Assembly (NCBI RefSeq): GCF_009864005.1
Contig: NZ_WEZQ01000012.1
Coordinates: 1-64,000, forward strand
Reading direction: 5' to 3'
Source: Furfurilactobacillus milii
Lineage (GTDB): Bacteria > Bacillota > Bacilli > Lactobacillales > Lactobacillaceae
Length of the DNA: 64,000 nt
The notes under the pieces were generated by a model. The model did no database searches. It was not told where the DNA came from and was given only the letters and a program-made list of their open reading frames with translations. Each line of letters opens with the position of its first letter. Position 1 is the first letter of the stretch. The translations under genes and the position numbers were made by a program. Below, piece by piece: positions 51,241 to 61,027 of the stretch.

Positions 51241-51480
51241 TTATTCTTCGTCGAACGCAATTTCAATATTTTTAGTTAACACATCAGTGTAACTGTAAGA
51301 GACTCGTTCAAATGAGTTCTCCTCTTGGTCGAGGTCAACCACAAAAACAGCCGGATACGTTTCCTTAAGTGTGCCGCGGCGCTTAGTCACCTTTTTGCGA
51401 CCTGCCTGAGCTACAACCATCAACTTTTGACCCAATTTAGCGTCCAGTTTAGCCTTGATACTTTGTAATGTTACTGGCAT
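51241..51480 (-). CDS. veg: Veg protein
   Basis: A 79-residue protein with an Sm/Tudor-like barrel. MPVTLQSIKAKLDAKLGQKL, AGRKKVTKRRGTLKETYPAVF and VSYSYTDVLT are the family pattern. In Bacillus Veg stimulates biofilm matrix genes. ATG at 51480 follows GAGGTGA; the reading to 51519 is not supported. It lies between rsmA and ispE, the conserved order. Confidence 0.95.
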   Translation of the reverse strand: MPVTLQSIKAKLDAKLGQKLMVVAQAGRKKVTKRRGTLKETYPAVFVVDLDQEENSFERVSYSYTDVLTKNIEIAFDEE

Positions 51481-51570
51481 GCAATTCACCTCACATGCAT
51501 AACAGTATATCATGGTCAAGTACTTTTTGCAATTGTTCCAACAAGGAAACTCCGTACATCTCTCAAGCGG

Positions 51571-52473
51571 TTAAAACAGATTGTGCGTGTGTAAAACGTT
51601 TGTTAACGCGATGAACCGCTCTAATGATAACCTTTCGGCACGAATGGACTGGGCCAATGCCATTTCGTCCAAACTCGCCTGCAGTTCAATTTTTGTAGCT
51701 GGTGCCTTGCCGAAGATACTTTGTAAATTGTTCCACAGACTCTTGCGGCGGTGAGCAAAACAGCCACGAATCAATCGAAACAATGCATCATCGCTGAATG
51801 GTTTTTCAACTAGCGGTTCGCGTGGCGTTAACGTCACGATGGCAGAATCTACGTTTGGCTGGGGAATGAACGCTGTCCGTGAGACGGTGAATGCCAGACG
51901 TGCTTGCATCTTATATTGAACGGCTAACGTCAGCGCGCCATACGCTTTGGTTCCAGGCTCAGCGCTCAATCGTTCCGCCACTTCCTTTTGCATCATGACG
52001 ACAATCGCGGCAAAGTCGATCGGTGCACTCACGAGTCCTATTAAAATCGGGGTCGTGATGTAATAAGGCAAGTTGGCCACCACTTTAACAGTTTTGGCAT
52101 CCGGCAGATGTTCGGCAATTTCTTTGGTCAAATCTACTTTTAAGATATCAGCATTAATGACATCGACATTGTTGTATGGTGCCAACGTTTCCGCCAATAC
52201 GGGGATCAAATTTTGGTCGATTTCAAATGCCAGAACGCGCTTGGCAGACCGAGCTAATTGCTCCGTCAACGCGCCAATCCCAGGTCCAACCTCAATGACA
52301 TCATCGTCATCTGTTATATCAGCTGCGCTCACAATGTTATGCAAAATGTTAACGTCTGACAGGAAGTTCTGACCTAAACTCTTCTTCACTGCGATCCCGT
52401 ACGTATTCATAATTGCCCGCGTACGAACGGGATTAGCAATATCGGGGCGGTCGGCCCGTTTTGATTCAGTCAT
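51571..52473 (-). CDS. rsmA: 16S rRNA (adenine1518/1519-N6)-dimethyltransferase
   Basis: A 300-residue KsgA-family methyltransferase acting late in 30S assembly. The SAM loop is [15 protein letters not shown] and the catalytic motif [21 protein letters not shown] opens the enzyme core. Loss gives kasugamycin resistance in other bacteria. It follows rnmV by about 65 nt. Confidence 0.97.
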   Translation of the reverse strand: MTESKRADRPDIANPVRTRAIMNTYGIAVKKSLGQNFLSDVNILHNIVSAADITDDDDVIEVGPGIGALTEQLARSAKRVLAFEIDQNLIPVLAETLAPYNNVDVINADILKVDLTKEIAEHLPDAKTVKVVANLPYYITTPILIGLVSAPIDFAAIVVMMQKEVAERLSAEPGTKAYGALTLAVQYKMQARLAFTVSRTAFIPQPNVDSAIVTLTPREPLVEKPFSDDALFRLIRGCFAHRRKSLWNNLQSIFGKAPATKIELQASLDEMALAQSIRAERLSLERFIALTNVLHTHNLF

Positions 52474-52539
52474 CTAGTCTCCTTGAACACTTCAATATTT
52501 TAACGTGTGACACTCAACAATGTGATTTTTTCAACATTA

Positions 52540-53088
52540 CTAATCTAATTGTTGAACTGCCTTTTCAAAATCTTCACGGCTTACTTGAAAAAGTTGGAGC
52601 CGTTTAAGCAACTGCTTGCCATTGACGTAGCCCAAATTCAGCGCCTCACCGAGTTTTTCCCGACGTTGTCGCGAATCCGCTTGACCAATTAAGCCAGCTG
52701 CCAACAAATCTTGCTGAAAAATTAGCGGTTTATCGTCTAACGAACCAGTAGACAAATGTTGCAAAGCTGATTTAATGACGGCAGGGTCAGCGTGTTCGAC
52801 ACCCAAACTACCACCCGCATTCTCTGGAACACCTTGCTTACGCGTAATAAACGCATGCTTAGCATCTGGCACCGCTGCACTAATTAGTTTACGCAGCCGC
52901 TCGCCATTGAAATCAGGATCAGTCAACACAATAACGCCACGCGTTGCCTGCAATTGTTTAATTTGAGCCAGTTTCGTTTTGTTGAGTGCTGACCCATTCG
53001 TTTCAAACGTATCGGCATTTACAGCCTGCTGAATGCGTTTGGTATCATCCTTGCCTTCAACAACCAGCACTTCTTTTAATTTGTCCAT
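52540..53088 (-). CDS. rnmV: ribonuclease M5
   Basis: A 182-residue TOPRIM nuclease that matures 5S rRNA. The TOPRIM core is EVLVVEGKDDTKRI with VIVLTDPDFNGERLRK. Its start codon touches the tatD stop (1-nt overlap), so the two are coupled. The neighbour rsmA also acts on rRNA. Confidence 0.96.
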   Translation of the reverse strand: MDKLKEVLVVEGKDDTKRIQQAVNADTFETNGSALNKTKLAQIKQLQATRGVIVLTDPDFNGERLRKLISAAVPDAKHAFITRKQGVPENAGGSLGVEHADPAVIKSALQHLSTGSLDDKPLIFQQDLLAAGLIGQADSRQRREKLGEALNLGYVNGKQLLKRLQLFQVSREDFEKAVQQLD

Positions 53089-53867
53089 TAATCTTCAATC
53101 CCAAAGAATTGGTTCGCGTTAGCAAACGTCGCATCCGCAATCTCTAGCTCTGTCTGCTCACGCAGTTTAGCAATGGCCTGTACCGTAAAGGCTACATTAG
53201 CCGGTTCATTCTGTTCGCCACGATGTGGTTCCGGCGTCAGGTATGGCGCATCAGTTTCTACCAACATCCGATCTAACGGCGTTTGTTTAACAGAATCATG
53301 AACCTCATGCGCGTTTTTAAAACTGGCAACACCAGAGTAAGACACGACCATGCCAAGATCCAAAAAGCGTTTGAGCCACTCCGGATCACCGTTGAAGCTG
53401 TGCATCACCCCACCGATGTCACGAATATCTGCTGCCTTTAAAATGGCGTACGTATCCGCAAACGCATCACGATTATGAATAATGACCGGCTTACCCAGTG
53501 ATTTAGCAATATCAACTTGGCGAGCAAAAATGCGCTTTTGGTCGTCCACGACAGCATCTAGATTATCCACATGATAATCTAAACCAATTTCGCCGAGTGC
53601 CATCACCCGACTGTCCTGCAGTTGGCCAATCATGGTCTCCTCAACCGCATTGTTGTATGTCGCAACCTCTTCTGGATGCCAACCAACTGCGGCCCACATG
53701 TTTGAATAACGGTGCGCCAGCTCAATCCCGCGTTCATTCAGTTTGGCATCAGAGCCTACGTTCATAATCCGTGTAACATGGGCAGCCGCGGCATGGTGGT
53801 TATATGAGGCGGCTTCTTCATAAAAGGTATCGTCATTCAAATGGGTGTGTGAATCAAAAATTTCCAT
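53088..53867 (-). CDS. tatD: TatD-family metal-dependent DNase
   Basis: A 259-residue TIM-barrel hydrolase. Metal ligands are seen in FDSHTHLND, GEIGLDYH, VIIHNRDA, MHSFNG and LVETDAPYL. TatD proteins degrade DNA ends and possibly D-aminoacyl links. It lies 25 nt after metG, in the conserved metG-tatD-rnmV-rsmA row. Confidence 0.95.
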   Translation of the reverse strand: MEIFDSHTHLNDDTFYEEAASYNHHAAAAHVTRIMNVGSDAKLNERGIELAHRYSNMWAAVGWHPEEVATYNNAVEETMIGQLQDSRVMALGEIGLDYHVDNLDAVVDDQKRIFARQVDIAKSLGKPVIIHNRDAFADTYAILKAADIRDIGGVMHSFNGDPEWLKRFLDLGMVVSYSGVASFKNAHEVHDSVKQTPLDRMLVETDAPYLTPEPHRGEQNEPANVAFTVQAIAKLREQTELEIADATFANANQFFGIED

Positions 53868-53892
53868 CTTTATCTCCGTTATTGAGATCGAC

Positions 53893-55932
53893 CTATCCTA
53901 GGACATCCCCGTTGTTCAAGCTGTCCGGTACTGTAACCAACGTCACCTTGCCATCACGTTCAGTGGACAACAACATCCCCTGGCTGATTTGACCACGCAT
54001 CTTCCGTGGTTTCAAGTTCGTAACAGCCAGTACTTTCTTACCGGTTAATTTTTCATAGTCAGGGTACCATTCGTGAATGCCTGAAAGAATTTGACGGTTT
54101 TGTTGATCGCCAGCATCCAAACGGAATTGGAGTAATTTGTCTGCGCCCTCAACTGGTTTGACCGACTTGATTTCAGCAACCTTAATTTCTGTTTTATCAA
54201 ATTCATCAAACTTGATCTCAGGTTTCGTCAAGTTCAGGGTGACGTTTTCTGGTTCCCATTGAGAATCAGCAGCCGCTGCCATTGCAGAACGTCCTTTTTG
54301 CTTATCTGTCTTGGTCATTTGTGATTGGATAAAGTCGACTTCTTCCTGTGCATCCAAACGTGGGAAGATTGGCGTTCCTTTCGCAACAACTTTAGTGTTA
54401 ACCGGCAGATTGGCCATCTTTAAGCCTTCAATCTGCATACTGTCAGCATCCGTTGGCAACCCCAACTGCGTCAAAATTTCTTTTGGTGCGTGTGTCATGA
54501 TTGGTTGAATCAACAGCGCGATCACCCGCAGGCTGGCCACTAAATGACTCATGGCAGCAGCCAAACGTTTGTCATCACCATTGTTAGCCTTTTTAGCTAA
54601 CGTCCATGGTTCTGTTTCATCAATGTATTTATTTGTACGTGAAACAAGCTTCCAAACCGCTGACAATGCATCCGCAAAGTGTAATTTTTCCATCAACTGG
54701 TGGTATTCAGCAATCGTATTCACAGCCGTTTGTTCCAAATCAGCATCTGGTTCGTTAACGTTGCTTTCAAAGGCCGGTACGACCCCGTCGTAATACTTAT
54801 TAACCATGGCAACAGTCCGGTTCAGTAAGTTCCCAAGGTCATTGGCCAAATCATAATTAATCTTGTCGACGAAGTCTTCAGGGGTGAATACACCATCGTT
54901 ACCAAACGGCATTGCCTTCAACAGGTAGTACCGTAAAGCATCCAGTCCGTAACGGTGAACCAAGGTCTCTGGGTAAATGACGTTTCCCTTTGACTTACTC
55001 ATCTTGCCGTTCTTCATCAACAACCAGCCGTGACCAACCACGTGCTTTGGCAACGGTAAGCCAAGTGCATGTAAAATAATTGGCCAGTAAATGGTATGGA
55101 AACGCACAATTTCTTTACCAACCATTTGAACATTAGCTGGCCAGTACTTCTTGAAGTTGCTATCGTCATCAGTACCGTAACCCAGCGCTGTAATATAGTT
55201 GGACAGTGCATCTACCCAAACGTAGATCACGTGTTTCGGGTCGGTTTTAACTGGCACGCCCCACTTGTAACTCGTCCGAGAAACAGACAGGTCTTCCAGG
55301 CCAGGTTCCAAGAAGTTTTTCACCATTTCATTCATCCGCGTGTTTGGAATAATGAAATCTGGGTGTTCTTTGTAATAGTTCATCAACCAATCAGCGTACT
55401 TACTCATCTTGAAGAAGTAGGACTCTTCATCAGTCCAGACGACTTCATGACCAGATGGCGCTTTCCCACCGGTCACTTTGCCATTTTCATCACGGAAGAC
55501 TTCTGCTAATTGGGATTCCGTAAAGAATTCCTCGTCATCCACAGAGTACCAGCCTTCATAGTGGCCCTTGTAAATGTCACCTTGTGCTAATAACTGATCG
55601 AAAATTTTCTGAACAGCGGCTTCATGATAGTCATCCGTTGTCCGAATAAACTTGTCGTTACTGATTTCCAGCAACTTCCACAGGTCTTTGATCTGGTCAG
55701 CCATGCCATCGACATATTCTTTTGGCTGTTTGCCCAAAGATTCGGCTTTTTCTTCAATTTTTTGACCGTGTTCATCTGTTCCAGTCAGGAAGAAGACGTC
55801 GTTACCCATTAACCGCCGGTAACGCGCCTCGGCATCGACTGCGATGGTCGTATATGAATTCCCGATATGTAACTTGCCAGACGGGTAATAAATTGGCGTA
55901 GTAATGTAGTAAGTTGGCTTTTTTTCTGCCAT
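53893..55932 (-). CDS. metG: methionine--tRNA ligase with C-terminal tRNA-binding domain
   Basis: About 679 residues. Class I motifs: [14 protein letters not shown] (HIGH-type) and GKMSKSKGN (KMSKS). The C-terminal ~110 residues ([20 protein letters not shown] to LKPRKMRGQ) are the EMAP-like OB-fold tRNA-binding domain that dimerises the enzyme. The zinc knuckle Cys are lacking, as in the MetG2 group. ATG at 55932 follows AAAGGAGAAG; the longer reading to 55986 lacks a ribosome site. No T-box is visible upstream. Confidence 0.97.
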   Translation of the reverse strand: MAEKKPTYYITTPIYYPSGKLHIGNSYTTIAVDAEARYRRLMGNDVFFLTGTDEHGQKIEEKAESLGKQPKEYVDGMADQIKDLWKLLEISNDKFIRTTDDYHEAAVQKIFDQLLAQGDIYKGHYEGWYSVDDEEFFTESQLAEVFRDENGKVTGGKAPSGHEVVWTDEESYFFKMSKYADWLMNYYKEHPDFIIPNTRMNEMVKNFLEPGLEDLSVSRTSYKWGVPVKTDPKHVIYVWVDALSNYITALGYGTDDDSNFKKYWPANVQMVGKEIVRFHTIYWPIILHALGLPLPKHVVGHGWLLMKNGKMSKSKGNVIYPETLVHRYGLDALRYYLLKAMPFGNDGVFTPEDFVDKINYDLANDLGNLLNRTVAMVNKYYDGVVPAFESNVNEPDADLEQTAVNTIAEYHQLMEKLHFADALSAVWKLVSRTNKYIDETEPWTLAKKANNGDDKRLAAAMSHLVASLRVIALLIQPIMTHAPKEILTQLGLPTDADSMQIEGLKMANLPVNTKVVAKGTPIFPRLDAQEEVDFIQSQMTKTDKQKGRSAMAAAADSQWEPENVTLNLTKPEIKFDEFDKTEIKVAEIKSVKPVEGADKLLQFRLDAGDQQNRQILSGIHEWYPDYEKLTGKKVLAVTNLKPRKMRGQISQGMLLSTERDGKVTLVTVPDSLNNGDVLG

Positions 55933-56052
55933 GAACAAATCTTCTCCTTTAGTTCGCGAGCCCGCAATGTTTGGCATCACGAACACCTCGTTAGTCTGAA
56001 TAAGTATACCATAGCACTTTGCGTGGCTACGGAGTTTATCAAACAGAATTTC

Positions 56053-56901
56053 TCAAAATAAATCTAATTGGGTGGGCCCCAATCCGTTAAACGTCAATCC
56101 CAGTTGATCACGCAGGCTTTCTGCATTAGCTGCAGCGTCTCGATGCCCGTTATTGTTGAAGATCACGTACGTTTGGTCAACCTGTTCGCTAACTGTTTTA
56201 ACAGCCTCACCTAAACGAGCCAGCTCATCATCTGAATACCGATAATTGGTACGATCCTTACGCCAGTCTCCCTGGTGATCTAACCAACCACGCCGGTTCT
56301 GACCGTGAAATCTGAAGTACGCTGCCGTTGGCGTTGTGACGACCGGTGTAAATGGTACGCCGCGATTGCCATCACTCGGTTCATCCGCAATTACGTACGT
56401 CATGTTAAGACTCGTCAAGTAATCAAACACATCCTTGCTCAAACTACCTTCATACCAACTGGGATCGCGGAACTCTACCGCAATCGGCAAATCGCCCATG
56501 TGAACACGCACGTCACGCAGATAACGAATATGGTCTAAGTTTCGGGTGAAGTACGGTGGAAACTGAAATAACACGGTTGCCAACATTCCCGCCTTGACTA
56601 ACGGAACAACTGCGCGACGGAATTGATTAAACGTTTGCCAGCGCTCGTCATCACTGACTTGTTCAGACTTCGCATCATCATGACGCGTCATCACCTGATG
56701 GGCCTTCAAAATGTACTGAAAGCCGTCTGGTGCTTGATTGCGCCAATTGGTAACGGTCTTAATACTGGGCACACCATAAAAAGACGTATCCAATTCAACC
56801 AGTGGAAACACGCCAGCATACTCAGAAAACAGCACATCACGCTGTTCATCGTGAATTAAATGTGGATGCCGCGTCCATGTCGATAATCCAATCGTAATCA
56901 A
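56053..56901 (-). CDS. DUF72 family protein
   Basis: A 282-residue TIM-barrel-like protein. PLVELDTSFYGVPSIKTVTNWR, QFRRAVVPL with VLFQFPPYF, and VEFRDPSWY are the DUF72 (YecE) pattern. The function is unknown; some members are linked to DNA damage responses or transferase activity without firm proof. It stands alone between two terminator-bounded units. Confidence 0.88.
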   Translation of the reverse strand: MITIGLSTWTRHPHLIHDEQRDVLFSEYAGVFPLVELDTSFYGVPSIKTVTNWRNQAPDGFQYILKAHQVMTRHDDAKSEQVSDDERWQTFNQFRRAVVPLVKAGMLATVLFQFPPYFTRNLDHIRYLRDVRVHMGDLPIAVEFRDPSWYEGSLSKDVFDYLTSLNMTYVIADEPSDGNRGVPFTPVVTTPTAAYFRFHGQNRRGWLDHQGDWRKDRTNYRYSDDELARLGEAVKTVSEQVDQTYVIFNNNGHRDAAANAESLRDQLGLTFNGLGPTQLDLF

Positions 56902-56953
56902 TTCGTTGTCCCCCTTTTGATCTATTCTTGCGTTCTTGCAATAATTTCTAACA

Positions 56954-56982
56954 AAAACGGTGCCACCATTATGGGCACCGTT
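56954..56982 (-). terminator. terminator of the 106-residue membrane-protein gene
   Basis: AACGGTGCC pairs with GGCACCGTT, followed on the minus strand by TTTTTG, 26 nt after the 57008 stop. Confidence 0.85.
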
Positions 56983-57007
56983 GAATAATCTTCAAATATG
57001 GTTAGCG

Positions 57008-57328
57008 TTACTTAAACTGACGAATAACGTTGGTTTCTTCTTCAGATAAGGTCTTGCCCTTCAATGTGCTGATCAACATCAATCCCTGACGCCGGTAGTT
57101 GCTGCGAATGGCAGAAAATGACCAGCTGATCATCGCAAACAGGAAGGTCACCATTGCGGCATTCGTTCGTGGCATGGCGACACCAAACAGCATTGCTGGT
57201 TGGGCGCCAAAGAACACTTGCCAAGCACCGTAAAACATTAAGAAATCAAATAATAGTTGTAGCCGATTGACCCACTTCATCTGTGACAGTAAACTCCCAA
57301 GACGGGCAAAAATATCATCACGATTCAT
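57008..57328 (-). CDS. small two-span membrane protein, function unknown
   Basis: A 106-residue protein with two hydrophobic stretches (about residues 22-60: LLFDFLMFYGAWQVFF and AAMVTFLFAMISWSFSAI) and a charged C-terminus (KGKTLSEEETNVIRQF). I do not recognise the family. Its codon use and ribosome site look normal. It follows the sirtuin gene by 79 nt in the same direction. Confidence 0.65.
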   Translation of the reverse strand: MNRDDIFARLGSLLSQMKWVNRLQLLFDFLMFYGAWQVFFGAQPAMLFGVAMPRTNAAMVTFLFAMISWSFSAIRSNYRRQGLMLISTLKGKTLSEEETNVIRQFK

Positions 57329-57407
57329 CCTCTGTCACCCACTTTCTTTATGGCACCTGCATTTAATACATTAATTGTAAGAAAGTCCGGCACAAAACGC
57401 AATTGAT

Positions 57408-58118
57408 TTAACCTTTTAAACCAGCAAAAAACGTTTCTGCATCGCCGGTATATTGAGCCGTTACGCTCCCTGCTGGAATCGGTTCATTATTCACCACAAT
57501 CAGCTTAGCATTGGGCTGACGGTAATTAATCAACCCGGCAAACGGATATACCTTGAACGACGTACCAACAATCACTAACAAGTCAGCCGCTTCAATAGCA
57601 GCCATTGACCGCTGTAGAACAGACTCCGAGATAGACTCACCATATAATACAATGTCTGGGCGAATGATCCCGTGGTCAGTGTCATGATACATGGATTTCA
57701 TATAATCATGCCAATCGACCTGCTCGCCGTCCTTACTACAATAACAGCGATACAAATTACCATGGAACTCAACGACCTGGTCATTACCGGCTGTTCTATC
57801 CAGATTATCAATGTTTTGTGTAATCAATGAGGCTCGACCTGATTGAGACAACGCCGCAATTTTTTCGTGAATGACGTTGGGCTTGGCATCTGGAAAATAC
57901 AAATTCTCTTTCACAAAATCATAAAACATTTCAGGCTGCTCAACGAAACAATCATGGCTCAACAAATACTCTGGTGGTAAGCCCTTGAACTTGGCCGAAT
58001 ACAGCCCAGACTTGGACCGGTAATCAGGAATGCCTGAAGCAGTCGAAACGCCTGCCCCAGTCATAAACGTAATGTGCTGTGCTTCATCAAACAATGTTTG
58101 CAAATTCTCTGTCATCAC
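57408..58118 (-). CDS. Sir2-family NAD-dependent protein deacylase with incomplete zinc site
   Basis: A 236-residue sirtuin. The NAD and catalytic motifs GAGVSTASGIPDYRS, TQNIDNLD and VVEFHGNLYRCYC are intact, with the catalytic His. The zinc module has only one Cys pair, as C-Y-C; where the second CxxC is expected the sequence reads MYHDTDHGIIRPDIVLYGE, so one or more His may stand in or the site may be lost. It probably removes acyl groups from lysines. It lies 31 nt after the HExxH gene, so they are probably cotranscribed. Confidence 0.9.
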   Translation of the reverse strand: MMTENLQTLFDEAQHITFMTGAGVSTASGIPDYRSKSGLYSAKFKGLPPEYLLSHDCFVEQPEMFYDFVKENLYFPDAKPNVIHEKIAALSQSGRASLITQNIDNLDRTAGNDQVVEFHGNLYRCYCSKDGEQVDWHDYMKSMYHDTDHGIIRPDIVLYGESISESVLQRSMAAIEAADLLVIVGTSFKVYPFAGLINYRQPNAKLIVVNNEPIPAGSVTAQYTGDAETFFAGLKG

Positions 58119-58149
58119 GAACCACCTTCCGTTTGCCGATCACGTCAAC

Positions 58150-59118
58150 CTAATCCCGCACGATATAACTAATGTTATGCGCCTCAAGGAAATCCTTAAC
58201 CGGCGTATCATACACTTCTTTGAAAAACGACGAACTATCCGCATCATCTTTAGGCGGCGTCATCACAAATGCATTTTGCCGATCAGAACGATTCAATGCA
58301 ACATAAGCCCGTTCCCCAGACTCTTTATCTTTCAAATCAGAATGGAAAATTTCAAACATCTGACGCATTTCCAACCGCAATTGACGTTCACTCAATACGC
58401 TAGTGACCGTTGTAAATGCCGTACTATTCAATGCTGGTAAACCCCAGTCAGTCAGTTGTGCATCAAACGCCTTGTACAAACGAACCAGTGCTCGACGAAC
58501 CTCAAACGGTGTATTGATTTTTTTAGCCATCATCACATCGTACAGCTTTTTAGCAGCTGAGTAGGTCTTCGGGAAGTTAGTACTTAATTCTTTTTCATGC
58601 TTACTGATGCCATCCCCATAAAACACGAGCGCATCCAGTAACACGAGCAACCGTAATGCATTTTGTGCGTCATCTTCAGCACCTTTTTCAGGTTCAGGAT
58701 CAATCGTCGCAAAAATTCCGTTATAAAATTCATCACTGACCTTGTCGTCAATCAAGCCATGACCAGCCAAGGCTGGAAAAATCACCACGTGGTTCACGAT
58801 ATTAAACAACTGGGTCGACATGGCCATCAGCTGTTCATCCAATTCATCGTCACCAAACGTGAGGTTAAATTCGATCTGAGGAAATCCTTGCAACAGCATC
58901 AACAAGTGACTCAGTTCATGAGCCGCTGAATACTGAGGCGCGGTAATGTCGTCAACCCAGATCAACAGGCGGTCTTTTAACACATGTTGTTCAACCTGAT
59001 CATCACGAACGTAACCGGCGTGTTTGTCACCGAACTGGACCATTACCGTGCCAGGAAATAGCTCGTTGACTTGGTCCAACAATGTTTGAACCGCTGGCGC
59101 TAATTTAATGTCTGCCAT
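58150..59118 (-). CDS. HExxH-containing protein (IpaB/EvcA-type annotation in lactobacilli), function unknown
   Basis: A 322-residue cytosolic protein without membrane segments. The motif AAHELSHLLMLLQGFP at about residues 65-80 is HExxH, suggesting a zinc metallopeptidase-like fold. The C-terminal part (ERAYVALNRSDRQNAFVMTP) is not recognisable. Similar lactobacillar proteins carry the vague label IpaB/EvcA family; I recall this from memory and am not certain. Pairing with a sirtuin is worth noting. ATG follows AAGGAG-like AAAGGAGTAAAC. Confidence 0.65.
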   Translation of the reverse strand: MADIKLAPAVQTLLDQVNELFPGTVMVQFGDKHAGYVRDDQVEQHVLKDRLLIWVDDITAPQYSAAHELSHLLMLLQGFPQIEFNLTFGDDELDEQLMAMSTQLFNIVNHVVIFPALAGHGLIDDKVSDEFYNGIFATIDPEPEKGAEDDAQNALRLLVLLDALVFYGDGISKHEKELSTNFPKTYSAAKKLYDVMMAKKINTPFEVRRALVRLYKAFDAQLTDWGLPALNSTAFTTVTSVLSERQLRLEMRQMFEIFHSDLKDKESGERAYVALNRSDRQNAFVMTPPKDDADSSSFFKEVYDTPVKDFLEAHNISYIVRD

Positions 59119-59202
59119 GTTTACTCCTTTATTTCTACATAAAATTCATTATCGGTTTCACATTTAATACCAAAATACCAAATTACGGTTGGTTACTTTA
59201 AG

Positions 59203-59736
59203 CTTCCGCCTCCGGTTGTCCGCGTTGAAGCCACTGTGTGGACCGGTTCGAGCCCGCAAGTTCATGGTCTCTTACTTCGCCTTGAAGCCTCCAAAACCGA
59301 GTCTTCAAGTTCGTCCGTGATGTAAATTCAGCAAAAACCGCTTCATTAACATCACTTTCACAGTTTTTTCAACGCGGACAACCTCCAGCTACAGTGACAA
59401 ACTTACTTGCAGGTAGCATTAGCTGTACTCAACAAATTTCGAACATCGCCGCGATTCAGTAAAACCACAGTTACAATCAGCAAATCATCGCCTGTCTGTA
59501 ATCTAACGCAAATCGACGTATACATAGCTGGACAACTGTTAGATCAGCTGAAGGGCGGCGACATTGGAACCAAGTCGTGAAAATGGTGTTAATTCGGTGG
59601 TGTCCCGAATTTACAGCATGGACGGTCGCGGAGACTCGGCTCCTCACGAGGCTCGGCGGCGAGGTGAAAGACTTCGATTTTCAGAAGGCTTGAACCGGTC
59701 CCACGACGCCGTTCCAATGTCGCCAACCGGAAGTGG
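59203..59736. repeat. structured inverted-arm element, copy 5
   Basis: Left arm about 59203-59393, right arm about 59543-59736, centre about 150 bp. Left arm P1 is 14 bp perfect: TTGTCCGCGTTGAA (59216-59229) with TTCAACGCGGACAA (59368-59381). Right arm P1 is 14 bp perfect: GGCGACATTGGAAC (59557-59570) with GTTCCAATGTCGCC (59711-59724). P4 of the right arm pairs CTTC (59672-59675) with GAAG (59684-59687), against CTCC/GGAG elsewhere. Outer ends CTTCCGCCTCCGGTTG and CCAACCGGAAG are near-complementary. Its right edge ends 3-4 nt before the mvaA stop codon, so mvaA transcripts run straight into it. Confidence 0.85.
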
Positions 59737-59739
59737 CAA

Positions 59740-61023
59740 CTACCCTTGTTGATTGAGCTTGGTGACAATTGCTTTGGCTAAGGTAGCAGATGGATGGGCG
59801 TGTGTTTTGAGTGCTTCGACTACAGCCGGTACCTGCTCCGGTGTCGCACCTGCTGCGACCGCTAAGTTGCGGTATTGCAGTTGCATATGACCTTGTTGAA
59901 TACCTTCGCTGACCAGCGCTCGCAACGCTGCCAGATTTTGGGCCAATCCCAAAGCAACTGCTAGTTGGTTTACCGTAGCCACATCCTTGACTTGTAGAAT
60001 CTGCTGATTCAGTTTGGCCAATGGCAATGACGCCGTCGCCCCGCCAACAACGCCTAAATGCATCGGCATCGTTAGCGAGCCAACCAACCGATCACCAGCT
60101 AATTGCCAACGAGACAGTCCACGATACTGACCATCTCTAGCTGCGTACGCATGCGCACTAGCTTCAACGGCCCGCCAGTCATTACCGGTCGCCATCACGA
60201 CTGCGTCAACACCGTTCATGATGCCCTTGTTATGCGTCGTTGCCCGACTAACATCCAGCTGAGCAATCTGGCTAGCTGCAACGATTCGTTTAGCAACGGT
60301 TAGGCCAACCGCAGCGTTGTGTTTCGCTAAATTAGCGACTGGCACATTTGCCGCTGCTGTGACCAAAGTCTGTTGCCCATCGTTTGCTAGAATGCTCATC
60401 ACCGGATGTTGTTCAAGGACATCCTGTAAATGATGGCCGAGAGCCTCCAACATGCTGTTCATAATGTTAGCACCCATGGCCTCACCAGTATCGACAAACA
60501 AATCAACGCTAACAAAACCCTCTCCAAGCGAACGGACGCGCAGTTTGCGAGCACCACCACCGTACTTAACGATGCTTGGATGCGCTTGGTTAGCCAGTGA
60601 CAGCAATTTTGCTTCATTAGGTGTCACAAAACGACTAATTTCAGCCACCGTCACCGTTTGAAAGACAATCTGCCCCATCAGCAAGTTGGTGTCCGTCCGC
60701 GTTACGATGCCGTCACCGTCGGCGGCCATTTTGCCACCATAACTAGCAGCCGCAATGACAGAGGGTTCTTCCGTTACCATTGGCACCAGATAGTCGTGAC
60801 CATTCATGCGAATAGTCGCGGCCAATCCTTCTGGCAAATGATAACTCGTCAAGTAGTTTTCTGTCAGCAGGGCATCATCCTCACTGGCATTATCAGCCAG
60901 CATTTGCCGTTGAATCGTCGTTAGGTCGCCTAACTGACTGGCAACCGCCAATCGCTGCTGCCACGTCAATCGCCGAAATTGAGCAAGCTGCTTTTTCATG
61001 TTCTGTTTTTCATCATCAGTCAT
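59740..61023 (-). CDS. mvaA: hydroxymethylglutaryl-CoA reductase (class II)
   Basis: About 427 residues. The enzyme makes mevalonate from HMG-CoA, the entry to the mevalonate isoprenoid pathway. TEEPSVIAAASYGGKMA is the HMG-CoA-binding region with catalytic Glu; MNSMLEAL and MGVNTH-like TTHNKGIMNGVDAVVMATGNDWRAVEA follow. The start ATG at 61023 uses a ribosome site that overlaps the ppx stop (GGGTGA), so ppx and mvaA are coupled. The longer reading to 61191 overlaps ppx and is rejected. Confidence 0.96.
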   Translation of the reverse strand: MTDDEKQNMKKQLAQFRRLTWQQRLAVASQLGDLTTIQRQMLADNASEDDALLTENYLTSYHLPEGLAATIRMNGHDYLVPMVTEEPSVIAAASYGGKMAADGDGIVTRTDTNLLMGQIVFQTVTVAEISRFVTPNEAKLLSLANQAHPSIVKYGGGARKLRVRSLGEGFVSVDLFVDTGEAMGANIMNSMLEALGHHLQDVLEQHPVMSILANDGQQTLVTAAANVPVANLAKHNAAVGLTVAKRIVAASQIAQLDVSRATTHNKGIMNGVDAVVMATGNDWRAVEASAHAYAARDGQYRGLSRWQLAGDRLVGSLTMPMHLGVVGGATASLPLAKLNQQILQVKDVATVNQLAVALGLAQNLAALRALVSEGIQQGHMQLQYRNLAVAAGATPEQVPAVVEALKTHAHPSATLAKAIVTKLNQQG

Positions 61024-61027
61024 GTGG

